From contig CAZYXG010000004.1 of the NCBI GenBank assembly GCA_964650885.1, positions 25,854-89,853 of the forward strand: 64,000 nucleotides of DNA, given 5' to 3'. Shown here piece by piece: positions 54,404 through 62,387 of this stretch. The translations under genes and the position numbers were made by a program. A model generated the notes under the pieces. It was not told where the DNA came from, searched no databases, and saw nothing but the letters and a program-made list of their open reading frames with translations. This stretch comes from JAPLFM01 sp964650885 (GTDB taxonomy: Bacteria > Bacteroidota > Ignavibacteria > Kapaibacteriales > UBA2268). How positions within the stretch are numbered: position 1 is the stretch's first letter; each line of letters begins with the position of its first letter.

Positions 54404-55862
54404 TTGCCTTTTGCTTTTAATTTTCATTTCTTTAAATCTATTTGCTGAAAACAAATCGGGCAATTCGATTCAAAGAGTAGTTTCTGTAATAGATCAGCAA
54501 AAAAGTAAAGTTGGAAAAATTGAATTCACTTTGGATAACAAAGGTAGAATTGGATTTGATTTGGAAAATAAGAGAGGTGGATTTTTCTACCCGAGAAATA
54601 GTAATAGTCAGTATCTTTTTGGTGCTGGCTATTTTCTTTTTGTAGTTAAAAACGATTCTGTAATTTTTACCACATCATATAATTTGAATAATTCTGAATC
54701 CAACCAAAGCCCAGGCAGCATAAACGATGGATTAGCGATTGATTCCAGCCAAAAAGAAAACTATCAAGTGTATAATTCTTATGATTATGATGAAAGTGGT
54801 TTGGTAAAATTCGGTGGCGAAGGGCCAGCTTGGAGCATCAGGAAATCCAAGAATAGCCAATCTCCCTTAGGTGATTATATAAATCAAATTGGCTTGAGAA
54901 CTCAAGACACAAGCTTAAAACCAATTTTCATTTCCGATGAAGATTTGTTTGCTACCTATAAAGATACTGACACAAGTGCATACTTTAGCAGTTTGAAAGA
55001 TAAAGTTGCTATTGGAATCCAAACTGAGCAAACAATTTACCAATGGAGCAAAACAGAGCCAAAAGATTTTTTATTGGTACGGTATAAATTAATAAATCAA
55101 AGTGGTGTTGAATTAAAAAAATGTGTATTTGCACCAGTTTTCGATTCTCAAATTACAAGTAAGTTAAAGCCCCACTTTGGCGAAAGAAACGATAAATTAC
55201 TAATTAGCAAATTCGACGAGAAAGATGTTGCAATTTTGTTTTCCGACACGAGCAAATATGAAGCTGGGCTAAACTTAAATTATATGTTTATAGCTCCATT
55301 CGACTCTCCAAAAATTCTAAATGGTTATGCAAACAGATTTGCTGGAAGTAAAATTTCAATGAAAGCAAAGCAAGTATTGGTGGAAGATAATTTGCAAAAT
55401 GTGACAACGCTTAGAGAAAAATTGCAAAAAAGAATTTCATTTGCTAAAGATGAAATTGACCAAAGATTGGCATTGGTGAGCGATGAATTTATTTGGACTA
55501 AAGGCGATACGCTTGAATTTTCTTATTTGTTGGGATTTTCTCCAGCCAGCAATAGCTTTACAGATGGCAAAGCTCGGGACATTGAAACAATTAATATGAA
55601 GCTACAAAATATATATAGCTTTCTGAATAGCAAAAATATTACTTCGGTTATAAACAGTGATATTGAAACGAACACTCTGACTACTTACAACAAAGTTACA
55701 TTAAGTCAATTGGATTTCGATACGCTTGAAATTTTTGATTTATTAGGAAATTCAATTGACAAATTTGTCAAAAACGATAAAGTAAGTTTACAAGGTAAGA
55801 GAGTTCTGCTATTGCAAATAATGAGAAATGGGAGATTAAGTTATGCTAAATATTTGGATTAG
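54390..55862 (+). CDS. Exported protein of unknown function with degenerate T9SS-like C-terminus
   Basis: A 490-residue protein. I choose the ATG at 54390, which gives signal MAGINCLLLLIFISLNLFA; an open frame extends to 54192 inside the preceding gene but those residues look like out-of-frame translation. The mature part is beta-rich (GKIEFTLDNKGRIGFDLENK, GGFFYPRNSNSQYLFGAG) and unrecognised. The final 50 residues (LEIFDLLGNSIDKF ... LLLQIMRNGRLSYAKYLD) resemble a type A sorting domain lacking the PNP start. It overlaps the carbonic-anhydrase-like gene by 14 bases, so the two are translationally coupled and may act together at the envelope. Confidence 0.68.
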   Translation: MAGINCLLLLIFISLNLFAENKSGNSIQRVVSVIDQQKSKVGKIEFTLDNKGRIGFDLENKRGGFFYPRNSNSQYLFGAGYFLFVVKNDSVIFTTSYNLNNSESNQSPGSINDGLAIDSSQKENYQVYNSYDYDESGLVKFGGEGPAWSIRKSKNSQSPLGDYINQIGLRTQDTSLKPIFISDEDLFATYKDTDTSAYFSSLKDKVAIGIQTEQTIYQWSKTEPKDFLLVRYKLINQSGVELKKCVFAPVFDSQITSKLKPHFGERNDKLLISKFDEKDVAILFSDTSKYEAGLNLNYMFIAPFDSPKILNGYANRFAGSKISMKAKQVLVEDNLQNVTTLREKLQKRISFAKDEIDQRLALVSDEFIWTKGDTLEFSYLLGFSPASNSFTDGKARDIETINMKLQNIYSFLNSKNITSVINSDIETNTLTTYNKVTLSQLDFDTLEIFDLLGNSIDKFVKNDKVSLQGKRVLLLQIMRNGRLSYAKYLD

Positions 55863-55879
55863 CAAAGAATAGTATAGAA

Positions 55880-56740
55880 TTATTCAAACTCGAGATGAAT
55901 GTTAGAATTTTTCACGCTATGAGTGATTGCACCAATTGAAATAGCGTCAATACCAGTAACAAGATAGCCACCAATATTTTCAAGATTAATTCCGCCCGAA
56001 GCTTCGATGAAAAGTTCCTTGCCAAGTGGATGTTTGCGAATAATTTCAACAGCATCTGCAATTTTTGCTGGGGACATATTATCAAGCAATACGCCATCTA
56101 TACCAGAATTTAAACCTTCATTCAATTGAGAGAAATCATCAACTTCAAGTTCAATTTTTAAGGTTTTAACTAATGCCCCAATTTGCTTTACAGCGTTTGA
56201 AACTCCACCAGCGGCAGAAATATGATTATCTTTAATTAATATACCAGAGGAAAGATTTAACCGATGGTTTTGTCCACCACCGCAAGTAACAGCATACTTA
56301 TCGAACAAACGCATACCAGGCATAGTTTTGCGAGTATCGAGAATTGTCACGTTGTAAGGTTTCGCCAAATCCACAAATTTTTTGGTAAGGGTGGCAACAC
56401 CGCAAAGTCTTTGCATTAAATTTAAAAGTGTGCGTTCTTTAGTGAGAATTTCAGAAGATTTGCCAGTAATTCTCGCGATAATATCGCCATTTTTGGCAAT
56501 AGATTTATCTTGCTTTAGAATTTCAACATTAAAATCATTGGAGAAAAAGTATGGCAAAACAACAGTGCCAGACACAACTAATTCTTCTTCTGCTTGAATA
56601 TAGGCAGAAACAGATTTTTTTGAATCTATCAAGTTGTCTGTAGTGTAGTCGCCAGTTGGGAAGTCTTCTTCGAAGTATTCTTGGATTCTAGCTTTAATAT
56701 AACTCTCTGGCAACTTTGTTATTTGAGTGTATGAAATCAA
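55880..56740 (-). CDS. nadC: Nicotinate-nucleotide pyrophosphorylase (carboxylating)
   Basis: NadC converts quinolinate and PRPP to nicotinate mononucleotide in NAD synthesis. ILDTRKTMPGMRLFDKYAV, GGGQNHRLNLSSGILIKDNH, LEVDDFSQLNEGLNSGIDGV and FIEASGGINLENI are all family hallmarks. The only ATG lies at 56800 and would add about 20 hydrophobic residues (NFVILFFQFLIS) to a cytosolic enzyme, so I favour the TTG at 56740, giving 286 residues, close to the family norm. A second TTG at 56713 is also possible. nadA and nadB are not in the window. It converges with the exported protein gene. Confidence 0.9.
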   Translation of the reverse strand: MISYTQITKLPESYIKARIQEYFEEDFPTGDYTTDNLIDSKKSVSAYIQAEEELVVSGTVVLPYFFSNDFNVEILKQDKSIAKNGDIIARITGKSSEILTKERTLLNLMQRLCGVATLTKKFVDLAKPYNVTILDTRKTMPGMRLFDKYAVTCGGGQNHRLNLSSGILIKDNHISAAGGVSNAVKQIGALVKTLKIELEVDDFSQLNEGLNSGIDGVLLDNMSPAKIADAVEIIRKHPLGKELFIEASGGINLENIGGYLVTGIDAISIGAITHSVKNSNIHLEFE

Positions 56741-56839
56741 ACTAATTAAAAATTGAAAAAATAAGATTACAAAGTTCAATTTATTTTTTGTGAAAACCAA
56801 AAAATAAATGATATTTAGCTAATTTAGGTCTGAAAATGA

Positions 56840-56885
56840 AAAGATTATATTTTGTATATTTGAAAGATTATATTTTGTATATTTG
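56840..56885 (+). repeat. Perfect 23-bp tandem duplication carrying promoter-like boxes before wbpE
   Basis: The unit AAAGATTATATTTTGTATATTTG occurs twice end to end (56840-56862 and 56863-56885). Each copy contains TATATTTG, which fits the TAnnTTTG -7 box, and TTTG elements that could serve as -33. The wbpE ATG follows 45 bases later. The duplication may create a double promoter or vary promoter spacing. Confidence 0.7.
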
Positions 56886-56929
56886 TATGATAAATACAAA
56901 CTTAAATTTTAGAAAAGGTAGTAATCAGA

Positions 56930-58045
56930 ATGCAATTTATTGATTTGCAAGCCCAATATCGCTTACTAAAACCGCTGATAGACGAGAATATCCATAAAGT
57001 TTTAGATAGTGGAAAATACATTTTCGGACCTGAAATAACTGAATTAGAACAACAATTAGCAGAATTTGCTGGAGTTAAACACGCCTTGGCAGTAGCTTCT
57101 GGAACTGATGCTTTGCTTATGCCATTGATGGCTTGGGGAATTGGGCCAGGCGATGCAGTATTCACAACCCCTTTCACATTTATGGCGACAGGCGAGGTGA
57201 TTAGCTTATTGGGAGCAACTCCAATATTTGTTGATATAGACCCTGACACATATAATATTGATCCTAGAAAATTGCATGATGCAATTCACCAAGTATTGAT
57301 CAAAGGCGAGTTGAAGCCAAAAGCTGTGATTCCAGTTGATATATTTGGTTTGCCTGCAGATTACGATGAAATAGAAGAAATTTGTGGACACCATAACTTA
57401 AAACTATTGCAAGATTCAGCACAAAGTTTTGGCAGCAGCTATTTCGGTAAACGAGCTGGAAGCCAAGGGCATTGCTCGGCTACTTCATTCTTCCCTGCCA
57501 AACCTCTTGGTTGCTATGGCGATGGTGGAGCAATCTTCACAGACGATGATGAACTTTGCGAGGTGCTGAAATCAATTAGAGTACACGGAATGGGAAGCGA
57601 CAGATACGATAACATTAGAATTGGTATAAATGGAAGATTGGATTCGATACAAGCGGCTGTGCTTTTAGCAAAAATGACTGTATTCGAAAAAGAATTGGAA
57701 TTGAGAAATCAAGTTGCAGCAAAATTTTCTGCAAGATTGAGTGCAAAATTCAAAACTCCATATATCCCAGATGATTATGTATCGGCTTGGGCTCAATATT
57801 GCATACTTTCTGAAAGTACAGAACACAGAGCAGAGCTACAAGAAAAGTTAAAACAACACGACATTCCCTCAATGATTTACTATCCAATTCCATTGCATTT
57901 GCAAACGGCATATAAATCATTGGGCTATGAAGTTGGAACAATGCCAGTAGCAGAATCTGTTGCTAAACGTATATTTGCATTGCCAATGCACCCATACCTA
58001 AGCGATGAAGATTTAAATAAAATTTGTGATGTGCTATTAGCATAA
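56930..58045 (+). CDS. wbpE: DegT/DnrJ/EryC1-family sugar aminotransferase (WbpE-like)
   Basis: A 371-residue PLP aminotransferase. MQFIDLQAQYRLLKPLIDEN, ASGTDALLMPLMAWGIGPGD and LLQDSAQSFGSSYFGKRAG are typical; the PLP lysine is Lys191 in FFPAKPLGCYGDGG. The sequence fits WbpE/WlbC, which turns UDP-3-oxo-GlcNAcA into UDP-GlcNAc3NA. The partner genes wbpB and wbpD lie 1.7-3 kb downstream, supporting the assignment. It is separated from them by a terminator and a membrane protein gene, so they may be transcribed separately. Confidence 0.9.
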   Translation: MQFIDLQAQYRLLKPLIDENIHKVLDSGKYIFGPEITELEQQLAEFAGVKHALAVASGTDALLMPLMAWGIGPGDAVFTTPFTFMATGEVISLLGATPIFVDIDPDTYNIDPRKLHDAIHQVLIKGELKPKAVIPVDIFGLPADYDEIEEICGHHNLKLLQDSAQSFGSSYFGKRAGSQGHCSATSFFPAKPLGCYGDGGAIFTDDDELCEVLKSIRVHGMGSDRYDNIRIGINGRLDSIQAAVLLAKMTVFEKELELRNQVAAKFSARLSAKFKTPYIPDDYVSAWAQYCILSESTEHRAELQEKLKQHDIPSMIYYPIPLHLQTAYKSLGYEVGTMPVAESVAKRIFALPMHPYLSDEDLNKICDVLLA

Positions 58046-58083
58046 TTCTTTGTTGCTAAACTTAATGGAAATAATTTTTTATC

Positions 58084-58128
58084 GAATGACTTTTTGATGC
58101 AATCTATCTTAAAGTCATTCTTTTTTTT
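58084..58128 (+). terminator. Intrinsic terminator after wbpE
   Basis: GAATGACTTT (58084-58093) pairs with AAAGTCATTC (58111-58120), followed by eight T. Confidence 0.85.
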
Positions 58129-58149
58129 AAACTAGAAAAAATTCTCATA

Positions 58150-59661
58150 ATGAAATTTATAAAATCAGTTTCAAATATCACAAATTTAGTTTTTGTAATT
58201 GTATTTACATTGCTTTTTATTGACCCTCTAACTTTGGGCGATCCGCAAATAAGGGCTTGCTACGAAGATGATTTTTATTATTATTTAAAAACTGCTATTA
58301 ATTTTATCGAACTTGGATTCCCAACTTTCGATGGAGAGATTGCCACCAATGGTTATCATCCACTTTGGTTTTTGATAATAACGGGTTTTGTGGCGGCATT
58401 TGGAAAAGGTAAACTCTTTTTTGTTGCTATGAATATATTCGTTTTATTGCTCAATGTTGCAAGTTTAGTTTTGCTTAGAAAATTACTTTCGCTTGTTTTG
58501 GACAATAAGTATTATATAGAATTAATTGTTGTTATTTGCATTTATAAGTTGGTTAATGTTAGCATTACAGGAATGGAAGTAGTCGCCACAGTACCAATAA
58601 TTCTTTATTTAATGTACTATTTCCAAAAGAATTATGACAAACTGAATTACTTTATTTTGGCGTTACTATTAAGTCTAATGATTCTGTCAAGATTAGATAC
58701 AATGCTGCTTTCATTGTTCTTTATAATCTTACTGATCAAACAAAAGAAAATTGATTCGAAAGGGTTATTACCTTTTGCTTTGGGCTTATTGCCAGTGGCT
58801 TTATATATATTGTCAAATAAGATTTTCTTCGATACTTTGTTGCCTGTTTCTGGAATGGCAAAGCAGATTCGATATAGTTATTACCCTAGCTTTGAAGCAT
58901 TGAAACTTATGTTTTTAGGGAATATAAATGCCATATTTTTGCATTTGTTGCCAACTTTGCTTGTTCCAATTTTACTTTTCAAGAAAGATGTTTTCAGCAA
59001 AATAAAGTTGAAGCAAGAATTGGTGCTAAGTCTAACATTGTTCACATTAGTTTATTTTCCATTGCTATCAATAATTAGCGGATGGAGATTTTTCAATTGG
59101 TATTTCTATCCATTCATATTTTTATTAATGATTTTGCTTGTTTTGCTGGATTCAATTCCAACTTTTAAATCATTTGCAAGCAAATTTCAGCGAATAATTT
59201 ATTCGCTCGCATTAATTTATGTTTCAGTTTGGACAGTAAATTTTAAGTTTGTTCGGAGCTACGATGGGTTTCCGTTTTATGCCGAAATAGAGGAATTAGC
59301 TAAGTTTGTTAATGCCCACCCTGGTAAATACTCAATGGGAGATAGAGCAGGCCTGCTTGGCTATTTGTCCAACAGTCCAATTTTCCAACTTGAGGGCTTG
59401 GTAGAAGACAAAGCGTACTTAGAAAACATTAAAAACACTGTTAGTTTACGTGAAGTATTTGCAAAGTACAAAATTGATTATTACATCAGCTATAACTTGG
59501 AAATTGACAAAAAGTCAGGCAAATATTTAGCCATAGAGCCAATTGAGGGCTATGAATTTGGCAATAGATTTATGACTACACCTTTGGATTACAAGTTAGA
59601 ACTTAAATTCAAAAAGAAAGATACTTACTATGTTTACAACCTAAATAAAGCTATTAATTAA
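58150..59661 (+). CDS. Polytopic membrane protein, GT-C glycosyltransferase-like
   Basis: A 503-residue protein with about 10-11 hydrophobic segments. The first loop has the acidic motif CYEDDFYYYLKTA (Glu39-Asp40-Asp41), the hallmark of GT-C enzymes that use lipid-linked sugars in the periplasm. A soluble C-terminal domain (about 385-503) follows the last helix. It lies between wbpE and wbpB, so it probably attaches or modifies the surface sugar made by this cluster. A flippase or ligase role cannot be excluded, and the specific family was not recognised. Confidence 0.7.
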   Translation: MKFIKSVSNITNLVFVIVFTLLFIDPLTLGDPQIRACYEDDFYYYLKTAINFIELGFPTFDGEIATNGYHPLWFLIITGFVAAFGKGKLFFVAMNIFVLLLNVASLVLLRKLLSLVLDNKYYIELIVVICIYKLVNVSITGMEVVATVPIILYLMYYFQKNYDKLNYFILALLLSLMILSRLDTMLLSLFFIILLIKQKKIDSKGLLPFALGLLPVALYILSNKIFFDTLLPVSGMAKQIRYSYYPSFEALKLMFLGNINAIFLHLLPTLLVPILLFKKDVFSKIKLKQELVLSLTLFTLVYFPLLSIISGWRFFNWYFYPFIFLLMILLVLLDSIPTFKSFASKFQRIIYSLALIYVSVWTVNFKFVRSYDGFPFYAEIEELAKFVNAHPGKYSMGDRAGLLGYLSNSPIFQLEGLVEDKAYLENIKNTVSLREVFAKYKIDYYISYNLEIDKKSGKYLAIEPIEGYEFGNRFMTTPLDYKLELKFKKKDTYYVYNLNKAIN

Positions 59662-59699
59662 ATTTTAATTAAATTTGGGAAAAAGTAAATAAGCAAAAA

Positions 59700-60632
59700 A
59701 TGAAAAAATTCGCAATTACAGGTGTAGCTGGTTATATAGCACCCAGACACTTACAAGCAATTAAAGATACAAATAGCAGCTTGATAGCTGCATTAGACCC
59801 ACACGATTCAGTTGGGATAATGGATAAGTATTTTCCGAATGCTGCATATTTCACTGAGTTTGAGAGATTCGATAGGCATTTAGAAAAATTGAAAAGACAA
59901 AGCGAAGGAATAGATTACCTTTCGATTTGCTCACCAAACTTCTTACACGATGCTCACATTCGTTTGGCTCTTAGACTAAATGCAGATGCCATTTGTGAAA
60001 AGCCTTTAGTACTCAAACCTTGGAATTTAGATGCACTTCAAGAATTGGAAATAGAAACAGGACGCAAAGTTTATAATGTTTTGCAATTAAGAGTTCATCC
60101 TGCTCTTATTAAGCTTAGAGAAGAAATTCAAAATAAAAAGTCTAACACAAAACATAAAGTAGTTTTGAGTTACATCACAAGTCGAGGTGTTTGGTATAAA
60201 CACTCTTGGAAAGGAGATAACGAAAAATCTGGTGGAGTAGCAACAAATATTGGAGTCCACTTTTTCGATATGTTGATTTGGCTTTTTGGAAAAGTACAAA
60301 AACAAGAACTGCATTTGAGTGAAGATCAAAAAATGTCTGGTTTTATTGAATTAGAAAATGCGGTAGTCAATTGGTATTTGTCAATTGATAGTGCTGATTT
60401 GCCTAAAGATGTGAAAGCATCTACATATCGTTCTATAACAGTAGATGGAAATGAAATTGAATTTACTGATGGATTTACAGATTTGCATACTACAATCTAT
60501 AAAGAAGTACTAAATGGCAATGGTTTCGGACTTGAAGATGCAAGACCATCGATAGAATTAGTTAACCAAATTAGAAATTCAAAAGTACAATTGAATAAAG
60601 AATTGCAACACCCATTTATGAGCAAAAAGTAA
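59700..60632 (+). CDS. wbpB: UDP-GlcNAc-uronate 3-dehydrogenase, Gfo/Idh/MocA family (WbpB/WlbA)
   Basis: A 310-residue NAD-dependent oxidoreductase. MKKFAITGVAGYIAPRHLQA, the SVGIMDKYFPNAAYFTEFER block and IDYLSICSPNFLHDAHI are close to WlbA/WbpB, which oxidises C3 of UDP-GlcNAcA and recycles NADH with 2-oxoglutarate. The family EKP motif is in ADAICEKPLVLKPWN (about 97-111) and the tyrosine-lysine region VWYKHSWKGD follows. The stop shares one base with the wbpD start (TAATG), showing coupling. It precedes the WbpE transamination step. Confidence 0.93.
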   Translation: MKKFAITGVAGYIAPRHLQAIKDTNSSLIAALDPHDSVGIMDKYFPNAAYFTEFERFDRHLEKLKRQSEGIDYLSICSPNFLHDAHIRLALRLNADAICEKPLVLKPWNLDALQELEIETGRKVYNVLQLRVHPALIKLREEIQNKKSNTKHKVVLSYITSRGVWYKHSWKGDNEKSGGVATNIGVHFFDMLIWLFGKVQKQELHLSEDQKMSGFIELENAVVNWYLSIDSADLPKDVKASTYRSITVDGNEIEFTDGFTDLHTTIYKEVLNGNGFGLEDARPSIELVNQIRNSKVQLNKELQHPFMSKK

Positions 60633-61210
60633 TGAGTTATTTCGTACACGATTCGTCATTTGTAGATGATGGAGTAATAATTGGTGCTGGAACAAAAGTA
60701 TGGCATTTCTCACATATTCAAACTGGTAGTGTGATTGGAGATAAATGTGTTTTTGGACAAAATGTAAATGTTGGCAATAATGTAAAAATTGGTAACTTTT
60801 GCAAAGTCCAAAATAATGTTTCTATTTATGAAGGTGTGGAATTAGAAGATTATGTATTTTGTGGGCCTTCTATGGTGTTTACAAATGTAATGAATCCTAG
60901 ATGCAAATATCCACAAGTAGGTAGCACTTTCTATAAAAAAACTCTTGTAAAAGAAGGAGCATCAATTGGAGCAAATGCAACAATAGTTTGTGGCAATACA
61001 ATTGGCAAGCATGCATTTATTGCAGCTGGCACAGTTGTAACGAAAGAAGTACCAGATTATGCAATGATGGTTGGAGTGCCTGCCAAACAAGTTGGTTGGA
61101 TGAGCGAAGCTGGTGAAAAACTACAATTTGATAAAAATAACGAAGCACAATGCTCCAAAACAAATACCAAGTACAAACTGGAAAACGGTTTAGTTTCTGA
61201 GATAAAATAA
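60632..61210 (+). CDS. wbpD: UDP-GlcNAc3NA 3-N-acetyltransferase, left-handed beta-helix (WbpD/WlbB)
   Basis: A 192-residue hexapeptide-repeat acyltransferase that uses acetyl-CoA to acetylate the 3-amino group, giving UDP-GlcNAc(3NAc)A. Repeats include GVIIGAGTKVWHFSHIQTGS, IGDKCVFGQNVNVGNNVKIG and GASIGANATIVCGNTIGKHA; the conserved SMVFTNVMNPR loop with Asn is present. Length matches WbpD. Start overlaps the wbpB stop by one base and the GT2 start follows one base later, so the three are one transcript. Confidence 0.95.
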   Translation: MSYFVHDSSFVDDGVIIGAGTKVWHFSHIQTGSVIGDKCVFGQNVNVGNNVKIGNFCKVQNNVSIYEGVELEDYVFCGPSMVFTNVMNPRCKYPQVGSTFYKKTLVKEGASIGANATIVCGNTIGKHAFIAAGTVVTKEVPDYAMMVGVPAKQVGWMSEAGEKLQFDKNNEAQCSKTNTKYKLENGLVSEIK

Positions 61211-61211
61211 T

Positions 61212-62309
61212 ATGATAAATAATAAAACTATAGCAGTAGTAGTTCCTTGCTACAATGAAGAAACACAAATAGGAATGGTTATAGAAACTATGCCAGACTT
61301 TGTTGACAGAATAGTAATAGTAAACGATAAATCGAAAGACAAAACAAAAGATGTTATTTTAGATTACGTAAAGAAAGATGGCAAAAGCCCTATTACTATT
61401 GAGAGTATAATAGGTAAAAAAGTAGCAAATCGTTATAATGCCGCGGAAATGGTTTTAGAAAATCAAATGAAAACTGAAGTGAACTTGTTCACCCCCTCAG
61501 AAATATTAAATGATAATTATCAAAATCAAAGAATAATCTTAATAGACCATTTAGAAAATGGTGGAGTTGGTGCAGCAATTGCTACTGGATATAAATGGGC
61601 GAAAGATCATAATATCGATTGTACTGCAGTGATGGCAGGAGATGGACAAATGGATCCATCGGAATTAGAAAAAATTTGTTTACCTGTAATTATTGATAAT
61701 GTAGATTATGTAAAAGGTAATAGGTTAATTCATCGATCTGCTTGGCTAGTTATACCAAAAATCAGATTTTTTGGAAATTCTATACTTTCAATGTTAACTA
61801 AAATAGCATCTGGCTATTGGCATGTTTCAGATACACAAACTGGATATACAGCAATTAGTAATAGCGGTTTACATGCAATCCGTCTGCATCAAATCTATAA
61901 AAGATATGGTATGCCAAATGATATGTTAGTGAAGTTAAATATTGCTATGTGTACCATTAAAGAAATAGAGATTAAACCTATTTATAACGTAGGCGAGCAA
62001 TCTAAAATGAAGATACATTTGGTTATCCCGAAAGTATCTTGGCTCTTACTTAAATCGTTTTATAAAAGATTGTGGTTTAAGTATCTTTTTAGAGATTTTC
62101 ACCCATTATTCTTACTGTATCATTTCGCAATGCTAACAGGTCTTGCCTCTATCCCTTACATGCTTAAAATAGTAAATTCATTTATTGATGGTACTACATT
62201 AAATTATGAGCCGTTGCTTGCATTCTTCTTTTTGTTCATTTCCAGTTTTCAATCTTTGCTTTTTGCAATGTGGATGGATATACAAGACAATGAAAGATTA
62301 TATAAGTAA
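61212..62309 (+). CDS. GT2 glycosyltransferase with in-domain insertion and two membrane helices
   Basis: A 365-residue enzyme. The GT-A start is IAVVVPCYNEETQIG (about 7-21) and IVIVNDKSKDKT (about 34-45). About 50 residues (56-105, including RYNAAEMVLENQMKTEVNLF) then interrupt the usual fold before GGVGAAIATGYKWA and the DXD-like AGDGQMDPSEL (Asp144, Asp148). Two C-terminal transmembrane segments (about 296-320 and 334-356) suggest a polyprenyl-phosphate sugar transferase. It lies one base after wbpD, so its likely donor is the sugar made by WbpB/E/D. The insertion's role is unknown. Confidence 0.85.
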   Translation: MINNKTIAVVVPCYNEETQIGMVIETMPDFVDRIVIVNDKSKDKTKDVILDYVKKDGKSPITIESIIGKKVANRYNAAEMVLENQMKTEVNLFTPSEILNDNYQNQRIILIDHLENGGVGAAIATGYKWAKDHNIDCTAVMAGDGQMDPSELEKICLPVIIDNVDYVKGNRLIHRSAWLVIPKIRFFGNSILSMLTKIASGYWHVSDTQTGYTAISNSGLHAIRLHQIYKRYGMPNDMLVKLNIAMCTIKEIEIKPIYNVGEQSKMKIHLVIPKVSWLLLKSFYKRLWFKYLFRDFHPLFLLYHFAMLTGLASIPYMLKIVNSFIDGTTLNYEPLLAFFFLFISSFQSLLFAMWMDIQDNERLYK

Positions 62310-62343
62310 ATAATTAAAATTATTATTACAATTTGTTAGTTTC

Positions 62344-62378
62344 TTTGTAATTTGCATTCAAGTTATACTATAATTTTG
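62344..62378 (+). promoter_or_regulatory. Promoter-like boxes before lectin-domain gene
   Basis: TTTG (62344-62347) and TAATTTTG (62371-62378) are separated by 23 bases, fitting the Bacteroidota pattern; a second TTTG at 62351 would give 16. The ATG follows 9 bases after the -7 box, which leaves an unusually short leader, so confidence is low. Confidence 0.3.
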
Positions 62379-62387
62379 GATAAATTT

